A DNA stretch of 64,000 nucleotides from Stutzerimonas kunmingensis (GTDB taxonomy: Bacteria; Pseudomonadota; Gammaproteobacteria; Pseudomonadales; Pseudomonadaceae): contig NZ_PISM01000004.1 in NCBI RefSeq assembly GCF_002929225.1, positions 620,001 through 684,000 of the forward strand. Direction: 5' to 3'. The position numbers and the translations under genes are program-made. Numbering within the stretch: the first letter of the stretch is position 1; each line of letters opens with the position of its first letter. A model generated the notes under the pieces. That model saw only the letters and a program-made list of their open reading frames with translations. It had not been told where the DNA came from and ran no database searches. Shown here one piece after another: positions 44,821-54,709 of the stretch.

Positions 44821-44835
44821 TTACATATAGCCTAA

Positions 44836-44867
44836 GCCCCTGAACTCGACAGAGTCCGGGGGTTTTT
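44836..44867 (+). terminator. Terminator downstream of the tRNA scar
   Basis: CCCC...ACTC (44837-44847) pairs with GAGT..GGGG (44852-44861) around a GACA loop, followed by GTTTTTGC. It was probably the terminator of the original tRNA gene. Confidence 0.65.
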
Positions 44868-44983
44868 GCTTTTTGTGCCCTCGGTATGCGGCGGCCGGGT
44901 TTGTCTGATGATGGCTACGCTTCAACGGCAGGTGCAGTCTGCTGCATGGCCATCACAGTGTTGTGCGAAGCGAGGGGAGGGTG

Positions 44984-47350
44984 ATGTCGCAGCTACGGCG
45001 GGGCTTTATCCTGACCCGGCACTGGCGGGATGCGCCGGAGGGTACGGAGGTCAGTTTCTGGCTGGCCACCGACGCTGGCGCACGGCAGCTACGTGTCCCG
45101 CATCAAGATTCCGTCGCTTTTATCCCCGAAGAGCAGCGTCCTCTTGCTGAAGCGCTGCTACGTCGCGAGCGCGATGTGGAATTGCGATCGCTGGCCTTGT
45201 GCGACTTCCGCCATCGGCCAGTGATGGGGTTGTACAGCCGTTCGTACCGTCGCTTGCTGGATTGCGCGCGGTTGCTGCGTGAGGCCCGGGTGGACGTCTA
45301 TGAGTCCGATATCCGTCCGCCCGAGCGCTACCTGATGGAGCGTTTCATCACCGCGCCGGTGTCCTTTTCAGATGCGTCTGGCGGTGACGGTGCGTCGATC
45401 GATGCGCAGCTCAAACCGGCGCCTGACTACCGGCCGAAGCTAAGACTGGTTTCGCTGGATATTGAAACTACCGCCCGCGGCGAGCTCTATTCGATTGCCT
45501 TGGAGGGCTGTGGCCAGCGTCAGGTCTACATGCTCGGGCCGGAAAACGGGCAGGGCACGACCGTCGATTTTTCTCTGCAGTATTGCGATAGCCGACGCGA
45601 GTTGCTCGAGCGGCTCAACGACTGGTTTGCCGAGCATGACCCGGATGCGATCATCGGCTGGAATCTGGTGCAGTTTGATCTGCGCGTGCTGCGCGATCAT
45701 TCGCAGCGCCTGCAAGTGCCGTTGCGTCTGGGGCGCGGTGGTGCGGAGATGGAGTGGCGCGAGCACGGCGGTCGCGGCAATCATTATTTCGCCGCGGCCG
45801 CCGGGCGCTTGATCATTGATGGCATCGAGGCGCTTCGCTCGGCTACGTGGAGCTTCCCCTCCTTTAGCCTGGAGAACGTCGCCCAGACCCTTCTGGGTGA
45901 AGGCAAGGCCATCGACAATCCCTACCAGCGCATGGCGGAAATCGATCGCATGTTCGCCGAGGACAAACCGGCTCTGGCGCGCTACAACCTCAAGGATTGC
46001 GAGCTGGTAACACGCATCTTCGCCCGCACTGAACTGCTGACCTTCCTTCTCGAGCGCGCCACGGTAACCGGGCTGGCTGCCGATCGCAGTGGTGGTTCGG
46101 TCGCGGCCTTCGAGCATCTGTACCTGCCGCTGATGCATCGCCAGGGCTTCGTCGCGCCGAATCTTGGCGAGCGGCAGCCGGAGGCCAGCCCGGGTGGCTT
46201 CGTGATGAATTCGCAGCCGGGGCTTTACGAATCAGTACTGGTGCTCGATTACAAGAGCCTCTATCCGTCGATCATACGAACCTTTCTCATCGACCCGGTG
46301 GGGTTGATCGACGGGCTGCGCCAGCCGGATGACGAACAGTCGATTCCCGGCTTCCGCGGTGCGCGCTTCTCGCGGACTAGGCACTGTCTGCCGGCAATCG
46401 TGGAGCGCGTCTGGGAGGGGCGCGAAACGGCGAAACGCGAGCACAACAAGCCGTTGTCGCAGGCGCTGAAAATCATCATGAATGCCTTCTACGGCGTGCT
46501 CGGTTCCAGTGGCTGCCGTTTCTTCGATACGCGCCTGGCCTCGTCCATCACCCTGCGCGGTCACGAGATCATGCGGCGCACACGGGAGCTGATCGAGGCG
46601 CAGGGGCATGCCGTCATCTATGGCGATACCGATTCCACGTTTGTCTGGCTGCGCAAAGCGCATTCGGATGACGAGGCGGCGCTGATCGGCCGTCAGCTGG
46701 TACAGCACATCAATGATTGGTGGCGAATGTATCTGCAGTCCGAGTACGGGCTGGGTAGTGCGCTGGAGCTGCAATACGAAACCCATTTCCGGCGCTTTTT
46801 GATGCCGACCATTCGTGGTGCGGAGGAGGGCAGCAAAAAGCGTTATGCCGGACTGATCACCCGGCCCGATGGCAGCGACGGTATGGTCTTCAAGGGATTG
46901 GAAACCGTGCGTACCGACTGGTCGCCATTGGCCCAACGCTTTCAGCAGGAGCTCTACCAACGCATCTTCCACCGCCAGCCGCACGGGGAGTACGTGCGCG
47001 ACTACGTACGGCGCACGCTGGCCGGTGAGCTGGATGAGCTGCTGATCTATCGCAAGCGCTTGCGCCGCAGGCTCGATGACTACCAGCGCAATGTGCCACC
47101 CCATGTGCGTGCGGCGCGTTTGGCGGATGACTACAACGACCGTCAGGGGCGGCCTCGGCAGTATCAGAACGGTGGCTGGATCAGCTACCTGATGACGGTC
47201 GCCGGGCCCGAGCCGCTGGAAACACGGTCATCGGCCGTCGACTACGACCACTATGTAACGCGGCAACTGCAGCCCGTGGCGGATGCGATTCTGCCCTTCG
47301 TGGGAGATGACTTCGCGTCGCTCGTCGATGGGCAGCTCGGCTTGTTCTGA
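44984..47350 (+). CDS. polB: DNA polymerase II (family B)
   Basis: A 788-residue family-B DNA polymerase. The exonuclease motif LVSLDIETT lies near residue 157. The polymerase motifs are [10 protein letters not shown] near 422 (motif A), [14 protein letters not shown] near 496 (motif B) and YGDTDSTF near 546 (motif C, the catalytic aspartates). In E. coli, Pol II is SOS-induced and helps restart and bypass at damaged DNA. The ATG at 44984 follows a strong GAGGGGAGGG; the 7 codons upstream in frame are not needed. It is the first core gene after the island scar, full length, with G+C-rich codon use. Confidence 0.95.
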   Translation: MSQLRRGFILTRHWRDAPEGTEVSFWLATDAGARQLRVPHQDSVAFIPEEQRPLAEALLRRERDVELRSLALCDFRHRPVMGLYSRSYRRLLDCARLLREARVDVYESDIRPPERYLMERFITAPVSFSDASGGDGASIDAQLKPAPDYRPKLRLVSLDIETTARGELYSIALEGCGQRQVYMLGPENGQGTTVDFSLQYCDSRRELLERLNDWFAEHDPDAIIGWNLVQFDLRVLRDHSQRLQVPLRLGRGGAEMEWREHGGRGNHYFAAAAGRLIIDGIEALRSATWSFPSFSLENVAQTLLGEGKAIDNPYQRMAEIDRMFAEDKPALARYNLKDCELVTRIFARTELLTFLLERATVTGLAADRSGGSVAAFEHLYLPLMHRQGFVAPNLGERQPEASPGGFVMNSQPGLYESVLVLDYKSLYPSIIRTFLIDPVGLIDGLRQPDDEQSIPGFRGARFSRTRHCLPAIVERVWEGRETAKREHNKPLSQALKIIMNAFYGVLGSSGCRFFDTRLASSITLRGHEIMRRTRELIEAQGHAVIYGDTDSTFVWLRKAHSDDEAALIGRQLVQHINDWWRMYLQSEYGLGSALELQYETHFRRFLMPTIRGAEEGSKKRYAGLITRPDGSDGMVFKGLETVRTDWSPLAQRFQQELYQRIFHRQPHGEYVRDYVRRTLAGELDELLIYRKRLRRRLDDYQRNVPPHVRAARLADDYNDRQGRPRQYQNGGWISYLMTVAGPEPLETRSSAVDYDHYVTRQLQPVADAILPFVGDDFASLVDGQLGLF

Positions 47351-47421
47351 GTTCACCGGCTCGCGGCATCTATCTAGTGCCGCACCGGTCATATGTCGAG
47401 CAACATTTCTGGAGCTCCGAC

Positions 47422-47730
47422 ATGTACCTGATTCAGTTGCTGCTACCGCTTTACGACAACGATCAGCAGGCGCTGCCGAAGTCGTCTTTCCGTGCTGTGC
47501 GTGATGAGCTCATCGAGCGTTTCGGTGGCCTGACCACCTATTCGCGAGCCCCGGCGAGTGGCTATTGGCTGGAAGAGGGCGACAACGCGGTTCATGACGA
47601 GTCGGTGGTCTACGAAGTCATGGCCAATGATCTGGACAGGGGCTGGTGGGCCGATTATCGCGCCGAGCTGGAGCGCCGGTTTCGGCAGGAGAGCCTGGTG
47701 ATCCGGGCACACGCTCTGACGCTGCTGTAG
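47422..47730 (+). CDS. Hypothetical protein, 102 aa
   Basis: A 102-residue soluble protein starting MYLIQLLLPLYDN, with GGLTTYSRAPASGYWLEEG in the middle and a charged helical end. It is G+C-rich like its neighbours. It resembles small conserved proteins of environmental proteobacteria, but I cannot name the family with certainty. GGAG lies 8 bp before the ATG at 47422. Transcribed in the polB direction and followed by a hairpin shared with the convergent ydbL gene. Confidence 0.6.
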   Translation: MYLIQLLLPLYDNDQQALPKSSFRAVRDELIERFGGLTTYSRAPASGYWLEEGDNAVHDESVVYEVMANDLDRGWWADYRAELERRFRQESLVIRAHALTLL

Positions 47731-47747
47731 GCGCTGCCGCGAAGAGC

Positions 47748-47770
47748 GATGGCCGGCAGACCCGGCCATC
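47748..47770. terminator. Hairpin between convergent genes
   Basis: GATGGCCGG (47748-47756) pairs with CCGGCCATC (47762-47770) over a 5-base loop. It lies between the stop at 47730 and the ydbL stop at 47779, so it could act on both transcripts. No T-run follows on the plus strand. Confidence 0.45.
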
Positions 47771-47778
47771 ATCGTTGG

Positions 47779-48123
47779 TTACTTGCGAACCCAGTTGCCG
47801 TTGAGCTGAATGATCTGGCCCGAGGGCGTCTTCTCGATGGCTTTCTTGCCGGCGATGGCTTCCACGTCGCTGACGCTGATGCCGTTTTGCTTGGCGACGC
47901 GGTGGTACTCGGCTCGGCGCGCCTGATTGATCTGGCTTGCGATGTCCTCGGCGTTCTGGCTGGACCGCACCACGCCGAGATAGCCGTCGGGCTTCTCGCC
48001 AAGCAAGCCGCTGGCCTTGGCGTCACCCAGGGCGGACATGGCTTCGTTGAGCGTCATGGCTGCCGCTGGCAGAGCGATCATGAGTGCCAACAGCAGGCTT
48101 GCCAATTTCAGATAGGTTTTCAT
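47779..48123 (-). CDS. ydbL: YdbL-family periplasmic protein (DUF1318)
   Basis: A 114-residue protein with a Sec signal peptide (KTYLKLASLLLALMIALPAA, cleaved after AAA) and a small periplasmic domain (EAMSALGDAKASGLLGEKPD, then INQARRAEYHRVAKQNGISV). YdbL is encoded with YdbH and YnbE in enterobacteria, where the three proteins help move phospholipids across the envelope. Here it is last in the same three-gene order ydbH-ynbE-ydbL. Family length and composition agree. Confidence 0.85.
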   Translation of the reverse strand: MKTYLKLASLLLALMIALPAAAMTLNEAMSALGDAKASGLLGEKPDGYLGVVRSSQNAEDIASQINQARRAEYHRVAKQNGISVSDVEAIAGKKAIEKTPSGQIIQLNGNWVRK

Positions 48124-48131
48124 CGTCGTCC

Positions 48132-48323
48132 TCAGAACAGTCCGCTGTCTTCGTTAATGATCGAGTCGAGCTGCTTGTCCACCCGGATGTAAATCTCATG
48201 CTCGATCTTTACGTTCAGGTTGATGTTGATCGGCTCGTTCGGTACGGCCAGTTCCACCCGCGGCGTACAGGCGCCGGCGAGCACGGCCAGCAGCAGAATG
48301 GTCAGCGATTGGCGCAACCGCAT
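48132..48323 (-). CDS. ynbE: YnbE-family lipoprotein
   Basis: A 63-residue lipoprotein precursor from the ATG at 48323: a basic start MRLRQS, a hydrophobic segment and the lipobox LAGAC, giving a very short mature protein with a conserved INLNVKIEHEIYIRVDKQLD stretch. In E. coli, outer-membrane YnbE completes the bridge formed by the C terminus of YdbH. It lies 37 bp after ydbH and 8 bp before ydbL. A longer frame to 48356 adds residues that do not fit a signal peptide. Confidence 0.8.
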   Translation of the reverse strand: MRLRQSLTILLLAVLAGACTPRVELAVPNEPININLNVKIEHEIYIRVDKQLDSIINEDSGLF

Positions 48324-48360
48324 GGCGGTCTCTCCTGTGTCGGCTAGTGGCTGCAAGGCC

Positions 48361-50934
48361 TCATTGAAGGCGTTGAAGATGTTCCTGCACCCGTCGTTGA
48401 ATTGTTTCGCTTACCCGGTCGCTCAGTTGCAAGCTGGTCAGCAGCGCCGGAATGTCCTCTTCCAGATTGATCGAAAAATTGATCGGGCGGCCTCCTTCCA
48501 GGGCTGGATTGCGGCCGTTCAGGCGCAGCGCGAGGTTCAGTTTGCCGCTCTCATCATAGCGGACGTCACTGCTCAGCCGATCATAATGAAAATCGTGCAG
48601 GGCTTCGGTGACGATCTTCATGGCCGGGTTCGACTGACCAAGGGCTTCTATCTTCGGCGAACGAAAGCGCAGTACACCGCCGGGTGCGCGCGCGGCCAGC
48701 TCGCCCTGGTCGACGCTGAACCCGAGTACGCTGCGGCGAATGTCGAAGCTGCCATCAATCAGGCCGCTGCCATCGAGCCCTTCGGTAGGGTAGGCGGCGA
48801 GCATGTCGCTCAGTTGCAGTCCTTGCAGCTTGGCGCTTAATTGTTGCTGCGGTGCAGCCAGGTCGAGCGTGGCGGGGGCGAGCCAGAACCTGCCGCCGAA
48901 GATTTGGGTTTCCGCGGTTGCCCAGCGCAGTTGGCCTTGCACTGGATGATCGAGATCGGTGCGGTAGTTTCCGCGCAGCAGCAGCGGGCCAAAAGTGAAT
49001 CCGGGATTGAGCTGAGCGAGGCGCAGCTCGGTTATATCCAGCTCCAGGCGGTTGCGCTCGAGGCTTGCAGCGATTCTTGCGTCGAGCCCGGATATCTCGG
49101 CGCGGTCGATGATGCCGGCCAGTCCGCGGGCCTCCAGCGTGAGCCTGGCGGATGGCGGTGTGCTGCCAGCTGGCACAGAAAGCGTGCCATCAGCCAGCAG
49201 GCGCCCGCTGTTCAGTTCGAGCATCTCCGGCCAGGCTGTGAAGCTGCGGGCAAGCGGGTTGCCGGCGCGCAGAAAGATCTCCTGTAGCTTGCCGCTTGCC
49301 TGTAGTGGGCCGTTCCAGCGCTTGTTCAGGTTTGCTGCCAGTGTCAGCCCGACATCGTTGCTCAATGGGCCGGTCGCTGCCAGTTTTGTGGCATCAGCTT
49401 CCAGGTGCCCGCTCCAGTGCCAGCCCTGGGAGATCAGTCGTGGGTGATCCAGTCGGCTGACGCGCAGGTCCAGCGGCCCCTGTACGCGCCAGCTAGGCGG
49501 CTCTGAGTTGCGGCGGTCGAGATGCAGGCTGAGCGGTTGGGAGAGCAGGGCCTGCAGTTGGCGGGCAGTGAGTTCTCCGCTGGTCAGGTCGGTGAGGGTG
49601 GCCCGTGAGCTTTTATGCAGCTGTACATCGATCTGCTCGAGGTTCGCACGACCGGAGAAGTCCAGCGTGGCCTCCAGACCTCCTAGCGAAAGTGCATCCA
49701 GCTTCAGCTTGCTACTGCGCAGTTGCAGTTGCGCCTGCTCGATCTGCAGTACATATGGCGGTGCAGTATTCAGTCGCACCCGTGCCTGCAGGGTCGCCGG
49801 TGTGGCGCCTTGGGCGTCCAGCTTGACCTGTAGCGGCAGTTTGTCTTGATCGGTTTCGGCATCCAAGGGCTCGATCTGGATGTCCAGCCGCTCAGGTCGC
49901 AGATTCTCGGGAAGTTCGGCGACGAGCGCCGGTTCGGGGCGTAGCTGGACATTGGCTTTCATCTCGGTAGGCAGCCACTGGCCATCCTGTCCATTAGTCG
50001 CGAGGTCGATATCGCCTTGCACCTCGCCAAGCCCGATGATCGGCCACGGCGCCGGCAAGTGGCCGGAGAGACGCAGATCCCCGCCGGCACGGCGCCATTC
50101 GAGCGTGCCGTCTGTCGAGCGAGGCACGCTAAGCGCCCAACCTGCGCCAAGCCGCATGTCAGCTGGCATGTCTGGCAGCGGGGTAGGTTCGTAGCCGGTC
50201 CAATCGCTTAGCCAGCTCAACAGCCAGGGCGCTTCCGGCAAGCTGCCCATGGCAAGGGTGCCATCGGATCGCAGGGTGTTGCCGAGGAGGTTGAACCGGT
50301 TACGGCCTTCCAGGCGCGACTGCTCGTCGATCAGCAGTCTGGCTTCGATCAGGCTGTGCATGGGGTCTGGTCCCTGTGCACTGACGATCAGCGAAACACG
50401 GTGTTCGTTGCGGCGCAGGTCCAGCCGGGCATCGACAGGCAGCAGTGTTTCGCCGGCGTGTTCCAGCCACAGGCTACCCCGTTCGTCGCACTGACCCTTC
50501 GCGCAGGGGAGGTCCATCCTCAGATCAGCTATGGTCATTCGCTCCGGCAGCCACGCCACCCAGCGTGCATATTGCTCGGCGTCGCGCGGAGGCGAGCTCT
50601 CGTTCCCGGCATGCGGTAGCGAGAGTAGGGTCGTGCTGAGACGATCTATTTGAAGCGATTGTGGTGGAAATGGCTGAAAAATGCTGGGAACTTGCAGCGC
50701 GATATTTTCAGCCCGGACGGTCAGGTTGAGGCCGTTCCCGGTCAGCTGTGCATAGTCAAGCTGGCGGATCGATATGCTTCTGAAAGAGACACGCAGCCCC
50801 TGCCAGTCGAGTTCGACGATGCCTTGTTCGCGCTTGAACGCTGTCCATTGATACCAGGCGAAACCGCCGGCAAGCAGCAGCAGTAGCAGCAGGCCAGCCA
50901 GCAGCCAGCGCAGTATTCTCGACGGTTTCGTCAT
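48361..50934 (-). CDS. ydbH: YdbH-family AsmA-like intermembrane lipid-transport protein
   Basis: An 857-residue protein with one N-terminal membrane helix (LRWLLAGLLLLLLLAGGFAW) and a long periplasmic part of repeated beta-strand segments, as expected of AsmA-like bridge proteins. The C terminus (INFSINLEEDIPALLTSLQL) is typical of YdbH. In E. coli, YdbH together with TamB and YhdP forms redundant bridges carrying phospholipids to the outer membrane. The ATG at 50934 starts MTKPSRILRW; the frame runs further to 51123 but without a suitable start. First gene of the ydbH-ynbE-ydbL operon. Confidence 0.85.
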   Translation of the reverse strand: MTKPSRILRWLLAGLLLLLLLAGGFAWYQWTAFKREQGIVELDWQGLRVSFRSISIRQLDYAQLTGNGLNLTVRAENIALQVPSIFQPFPPQSLQIDRLSTTLLSLPHAGNESSPPRDAEQYARWVAWLPERMTIADLRMDLPCAKGQCDERGSLWLEHAGETLLPVDARLDLRRNEHRVSLIVSAQGPDPMHSLIEARLLIDEQSRLEGRNRFNLLGNTLRSDGTLAMGSLPEAPWLLSWLSDWTGYEPTPLPDMPADMRLGAGWALSVPRSTDGTLEWRRAGGDLRLSGHLPAPWPIIGLGEVQGDIDLATNGQDGQWLPTEMKANVQLRPEPALVAELPENLRPERLDIQIEPLDAETDQDKLPLQVKLDAQGATPATLQARVRLNTAPPYVLQIEQAQLQLRSSKLKLDALSLGGLEATLDFSGRANLEQIDVQLHKSSRATLTDLTSGELTARQLQALLSQPLSLHLDRRNSEPPSWRVQGPLDLRVSRLDHPRLISQGWHWSGHLEADATKLAATGPLSNDVGLTLAANLNKRWNGPLQASGKLQEIFLRAGNPLARSFTAWPEMLELNSGRLLADGTLSVPAGSTPPSARLTLEARGLAGIIDRAEISGLDARIAASLERNRLELDITELRLAQLNPGFTFGPLLLRGNYRTDLDHPVQGQLRWATAETQIFGGRFWLAPATLDLAAPQQQLSAKLQGLQLSDMLAAYPTEGLDGSGLIDGSFDIRRSVLGFSVDQGELAARAPGGVLRFRSPKIEALGQSNPAMKIVTEALHDFHYDRLSSDVRYDESGKLNLALRLNGRNPALEGGRPINFSINLEEDIPALLTSLQLSDRVSETIQRRVQEHLQRLQ

Positions 50935-51123
50935 TTCCAGTTCCAGAATGCGAGGCGTACAGCATAGCCGCAGAACAAGCGTAGCTACCGTGCTCCGGCA
51001 AGGTGCGCAGGACGACAACAGCCTTGTCTGAAAGTTCGCTCTTGTGCCGCTGCAACCCTTGTGGCAAGCCGCTTCGCGCCTGGTGCGCTGAACTTGTGCA
51101 CATTTGCGCAGCACGCCTGTCAA

Positions 51124-51403
51124 GGCCTTATGACAAACTGTCGCAAATCGCCTGAACTCATAGATCGTTAATAACCAATTGAAAAATAAGAACTTTTTTC
51201 ATTGGCGAAAAAAACGTCAGTTTAAGCGCAGCCCCATGAGACGTGGCATTCATAGATTTGTCTTCTGTTTGTCCACTGACTTATCCACAGCTTCTGTGGA
51301 TTAATTTTTGGTGTGATCCGGATCTAATTTTTTCGCTTTTGACAAGACTTTAACTCTCGGAAAAAAGGAGTAGAGTGCGCGACCTTATTCATCCAGCCCC
51401 CAG
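51124..51403. promoter_or_regulatory. A+T-rich divergent control region with DnaA-box pair
   Basis: This A+T-rich spacer lies between ydbH and the Sel1-repeat gene. TTATCCACA (51281-51289) is a perfect DnaA box, and TGTGGATTA (51295-51303) is a near-match in the opposite direction; together they form an 8-bp hairpin followed by TAATTTTT. A TTGACA lies at about 51340. The pair could be a DnaA-regulated site or a terminator-like hairpin; sequence alone does not decide. Confidence 0.4.
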
Positions 51404-51826
51404 ATGTGCATGAGAACGCGTACAGCCTCCTCCGCTTCCTTCGCCACTACCGCCCCTACGGCACGGTTGCCGCTGCGCATGGCGCTGTGGTTGCTCGATA
51501 GCCAGCACCTGGGCAGAAATCAGGGTGTCAAACGGATTGCAGGGCGCCTGCTCAAGCAGCCGGCGCGTGAGGGCGTGGTGGAAGCGCAGAGTCGTCTGGG
51601 GCGTCTGCTGTGCTGCGAGTGCGATGGTCAGCGCGACCGCCGTATCGGTTTCGAGCTGCTGCGTCAGGCGGCCCGTGCAGGCGACTGCCAGGCACAGCTG
51701 GAGCTGGGGCGCCTTTATTGCCAGCCCGACCACAGCGAACCTGCCAAGGCGCGCCTGTGGCTCGAGCAAGCCGCCGCACAGGGTTCCCAGGAGGCTGCGA
51801 GCTTCCTTCAGCGGATCAAGGGCTGA
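51404..51826 (+). CDS. Sel1-repeat protein
   Basis: A 140-residue protein (138 from the second ATG) with two or three Sel1-like repeats: AREGVVEAQSRLGRLLCCE, then ARAGDCQAQLELGRLYCQ and ARLWLEQAAAQGSQEAASFL. These helical repeats mediate protein contacts. The N-terminal 25 residues are Ser/Thr/Arg-rich without a clear signal peptide. A GGAG lies near 51367, some distance upstream. It precedes rmuC on the same strand. G+C-rich, core-like. Confidence 0.7.
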   Translation: MCMRTRTASSASFATTAPTARLPLRMALWLLDSQHLGRNQGVKRIAGRLLKQPAREGVVEAQSRLGRLLCCECDGQRDRRIGFELLRQAARAGDCQAQLELGRLYCQPDHSEPAKARLWLEQAAAQGSQEAASFLQRIKG

Positions 51827-51891
51827 CGACACCCGCCTGACCACCCACCTGCGGCTCGCTATACTGCCCGGCACTTTTGCCGGAGCCCTTC

Positions 51892-53364
51892 ATGTCCTTT
51901 GATCCTCTTCATCTATTGATCGGTCTGGCGCTCGGCCTGGCTGCCCTGGCTGGGCTGAGCCTTTATCTGCAGCGCCGCCTGTCCGCCAGCGAGTCCGAAC
52001 AGGCGTTGCTCGATGAGCGGCTCCGACAGGCCACCCTGGCGCAGGAGGGGCTGACGGCGCAGCTGGAGGGCTGTCGGATCGAGCTGGCCGAGTTGAGTAG
52101 TATCAAATCAGCGCAGCAGGCCGAGCTGGCTGCGCTGCGCCGCGAGGCCGAACTGTTGCGCACGCAGCGTGACGGCCATGATGAAACCATTGCCGACCTG
52201 CAAGCCGAGCGCGACGCCCAGCAAGGTGAACTGCGCCGGTTGAGCGCGACCCATGCCGCACTCGAAGCCGAACTGCGCGAACAGCACAACGCCCATCAGC
52301 AAAGGCTGGCAGACCTGCAGGCAGCGCGTGACGACCTGCGGGCACAGTTCGCCGAGCTGGCCGGCAAGATCTTCGACGAGCGTGAGCAGCGTTTCAGCGA
52401 GTCCAGCCATGAGCGCCTGGGACAGCTGCTCGAACCGTTGAAGGAACGCATCCAGTCGTTCGAGAAGCGAGTCGAGGAGAGCTACCAGAACGAAGCGCGC
52501 GAGCGCTTCTCCCTGGCTCGCGAGCTGGAGCGCCTGCAGCAGCTGAACCAACGCCTTGGTGATGAAGCGACCAACCTGACCCGTGCGCTGCAAGGGCAGA
52601 AGACACAGGGCAACTGGGGCGAGCTGGTGCTGGAAAAGGTGCTGGAGCACGCCGGGCTGGAGAAGGGCCGCGAGTACCATACGCAGGTCAGCCTGAAGAG
52701 CCCGGACGGTGAGCGTTTTCAGCCGGATGTGCTGATCCATCTGCCCGGCGACAAACAGGTCGTGGTTGATGCCAAAGTCAGTCTGACCGCCTATCAGGCG
52801 CTGACCTGCGCCGAGGATGAAGGCAGCCGGGCGCTGGCGCTCAAGCAGCATGTGCAATCGCTGCGCAGCCACCTCAAGGGGCTCTCGCTGAAGGACTACC
52901 AGCGCCTCGATGGCTTGCAGAGCCTCGACTTCGTGCTGCTGTTCGTGCCAATCGAGGCGGCTTTCGCGGCCGCGCTGCAGGCAGATCCCGATCTGTTCCA
53001 GGAAGCCTATGGGCGGCACATCGTGATCGTCAGTCCGACGACCTTGCTCGCCACCCTGCGGGTCATCGACAGCCTCTGGCGGCAGGAGCGGCAAAGCCAG
53101 AACGCCCGGGAGATCGCCGAGAAAGCCGGCGGGCTTTACGACAAGTTCGTCGCCTTCATCCAGGATCTCGATGAGATCGGCAGCCGATTGCAGCAGGTGG
53201 ATCGTGCTTACCTGGCGGCGCGCAACAAGCTTAGCGATGGTCGCGGCAACCTTGTTGGTCGGGCCGAGCAATTGAAGTCGCTCGGTGCACGGGCCAGCAA
53301 GCGCTTGCCGGGCGACTGGCTGGAGCGTGCCGGTGCCGAGGAACTCAGCGAGGCGGGCGACTAG
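51892..53364 (+). CDS. rmuC: DNA recombination protein RmuC
   Basis: A 490-residue RmuC-family protein. An N-terminal membrane helix (LLIGLALGLAALAGLSLYL) is followed by a long coiled coil (about 30-180) and the conserved RmuC domain, with GNWGELVLEKVLEHAGLEKG, FQPDVLIHLPGDKQVVVDAK and LIVSP-like IVIVSPTTLLATLR. The middle motif resembles a PD-(D/E)XK nuclease core (PDV...DAK). RmuC limits inversions at short inverted repeats in E. coli. The start is the ATG at 51892. Full length. Confidence 0.9.
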   Translation: MSFDPLHLLIGLALGLAALAGLSLYLQRRLSASESEQALLDERLRQATLAQEGLTAQLEGCRIELAELSSIKSAQQAELAALRREAELLRTQRDGHDETIADLQAERDAQQGELRRLSATHAALEAELREQHNAHQQRLADLQAARDDLRAQFAELAGKIFDEREQRFSESSHERLGQLLEPLKERIQSFEKRVEESYQNEARERFSLARELERLQQLNQRLGDEATNLTRALQGQKTQGNWGELVLEKVLEHAGLEKGREYHTQVSLKSPDGERFQPDVLIHLPGDKQVVVDAKVSLTAYQALTCAEDEGSRALALKQHVQSLRSHLKGLSLKDYQRLDGLQSLDFVLLFVPIEAAFAAALQADPDLFQEAYGRHIVIVSPTTLLATLRVIDSLWRQERQSQNAREIAEKAGGLYDKFVAFIQDLDEIGSRLQQVDRAYLAARNKLSDGRGNLVGRAEQLKSLGARASKRLPGDWLERAGAEELSEAGD

Positions 53365-53373
53365 ATCGCGGCG

Positions 53374-54621
53374 CTAACGCAACAGCAGCACGGCGAGCGC
53401 AGTCAGCAGCCCGGCGAACATGATCGGCAGGGTACGGATAGCCAGTTCACGGCCACCGATGAAGGCGATCAGCATGGCCTTGACCAGGCTGTTGCTCAGC
53501 GCGGCGAATACGATGCCGCGCGACGCGACCTCATGGCTGAGCCCGTCGCGGGCATTGTTGGCCAGCGAGAGGGTGATCGCATCCACATCGGTCAGACCTG
53601 CGACCAGCGACACCATGTAGATGCCGGCATCGCCCAGCCAGCGCCGTGCACCCTCGACCAGCAGCAGGATCAACACCAGCAAGGCGGCGAAGCGTAGCGC
53701 TGGTCCCAGCTCGAACGGGTTCTTCAGCAGGGGCTCGGCAGTGTCTGTGGGCGTTTTGGCTGCCAGCAGGTAATAGAAGATTGCACCTGCTGTATAGATG
53801 GCGCCGGCGCACGCCAGAGGCAGGATCAGGCCGGGAAGCAGCGCCGGATTGACCAGCCCCACCTCCAGTAGAACGCGAGGAAACATGAGCGCCGACGTCG
53901 CCAGCAGGCCGGCTGCGAGCGCGGCACGCAGCTTCGGCGCATTCAGCCGCGCCAGCGTGATGGTCATCGCAGTGGAGGAGACGATGCCGCCAAGCAGCGC
54001 CGTGACGAAGAGGCCGTGACGAGGGCCGAGGATACGGATCGCCACGTATGCGGCGAAACCGATTCCGGCGATCAGTACCACCATCATCCAGGTCGTGTAG
54101 GGATTAAGTGCCTGCCAGGGGCCATAGCCCTGGTTCGGCAGCGTGGGCAGCAGCACCACGGAGATGAACAGCATCTTCAGCGCGCCGCCCAGTTCCGCCT
54201 CGCTGAGCCGCTTCAGCGCCTGATGCAGCGGGGCTTTCAGGCTCAGCAGCAGCGCCACGACGATGGCGCATGCGGCGGCGAGCTGCCGGCTCTCCGCGAC
54301 CGCCAGGCTGCCGAGAACAAAGGTCAGCAGCATGGCGACCTCGGTGGTCATGCCATGGTCGCCGCTGCGACGCGCATCGATCAGATAGCCGGCAATGACC
54401 AGCAGCGCGAGCATGGCGAACATGGCCACCCAGGCAGAGCCGCCGAGATGGCTGACGCTAACCGCCGCGAGCCCGCCGAACAGGCCCGACAGGCCGAAGG
54501 TGCGGACCCCGGCGACCAGCTCCTGGCCGGGGCCGTCTCTGCCGCTCCAGCTACGTTCGGTGCCGATCAGTAGCCCGACGGCAAGCGCCGTGGCGAGGTT
54601 GAGAAAAAGCTCGAGCGTCAT
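53374..54621 (-). CDS. MgtC/DUF4010-family membrane protein
   Basis: A 415-residue protein with ten or more hydrophobic helices. The N-terminal third is MgtC-like (LATALAVGLLIGTERSW, VRTFGLSGLFGGLAA, TTEVAMLLTFVLGSLA) and the remainder is the DUF4010 domain (VTALLGGIVSSTAMTITLAR, VSLVAGLTDVDAITLSLAN). Transport or magnesium-related roles are suggested for the family but unproven. The ATG at 54621 is chosen because it begins MTLELFLNLATALAVG. Convergent with rmuC, with 9 bp between their stops. Confidence 0.85.
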   Translation of the reverse strand: MTLELFLNLATALAVGLLIGTERSWSGRDGPGQELVAGVRTFGLSGLFGGLAAVSVSHLGGSAWVAMFAMLALLVIAGYLIDARRSGDHGMTTEVAMLLTFVLGSLAVAESRQLAAACAIVVALLLSLKAPLHQALKRLSEAELGGALKMLFISVVLLPTLPNQGYGPWQALNPYTTWMMVVLIAGIGFAAYVAIRILGPRHGLFVTALLGGIVSSTAMTITLARLNAPKLRAALAAGLLATSALMFPRVLLEVGLVNPALLPGLILPLACAGAIYTAGAIFYYLLAAKTPTDTAEPLLKNPFELGPALRFAALLVLILLLVEGARRWLGDAGIYMVSLVAGLTDVDAITLSLANNARDGLSHEVASRGIVFAALSNSLVKAMLIAFIGGRELAIRTLPIMFAGLLTALAVLLLR

Positions 54622-54709
54622 CGGCCACCTTGCCGCCAAGTGTGCAAATTGCCAGCAGTGTAACCGGCCTCGGCCGCGATTGTTTCACCCGCTGGCCGAG
54701 GTCGCCTGT

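Noticed and set aside
51389-51874. 161-codon minus-strand frame opposite the Sel1 gene
   Set aside because: The plus-strand frame has Sel1 repeats, whereas this one is a shadow without features.
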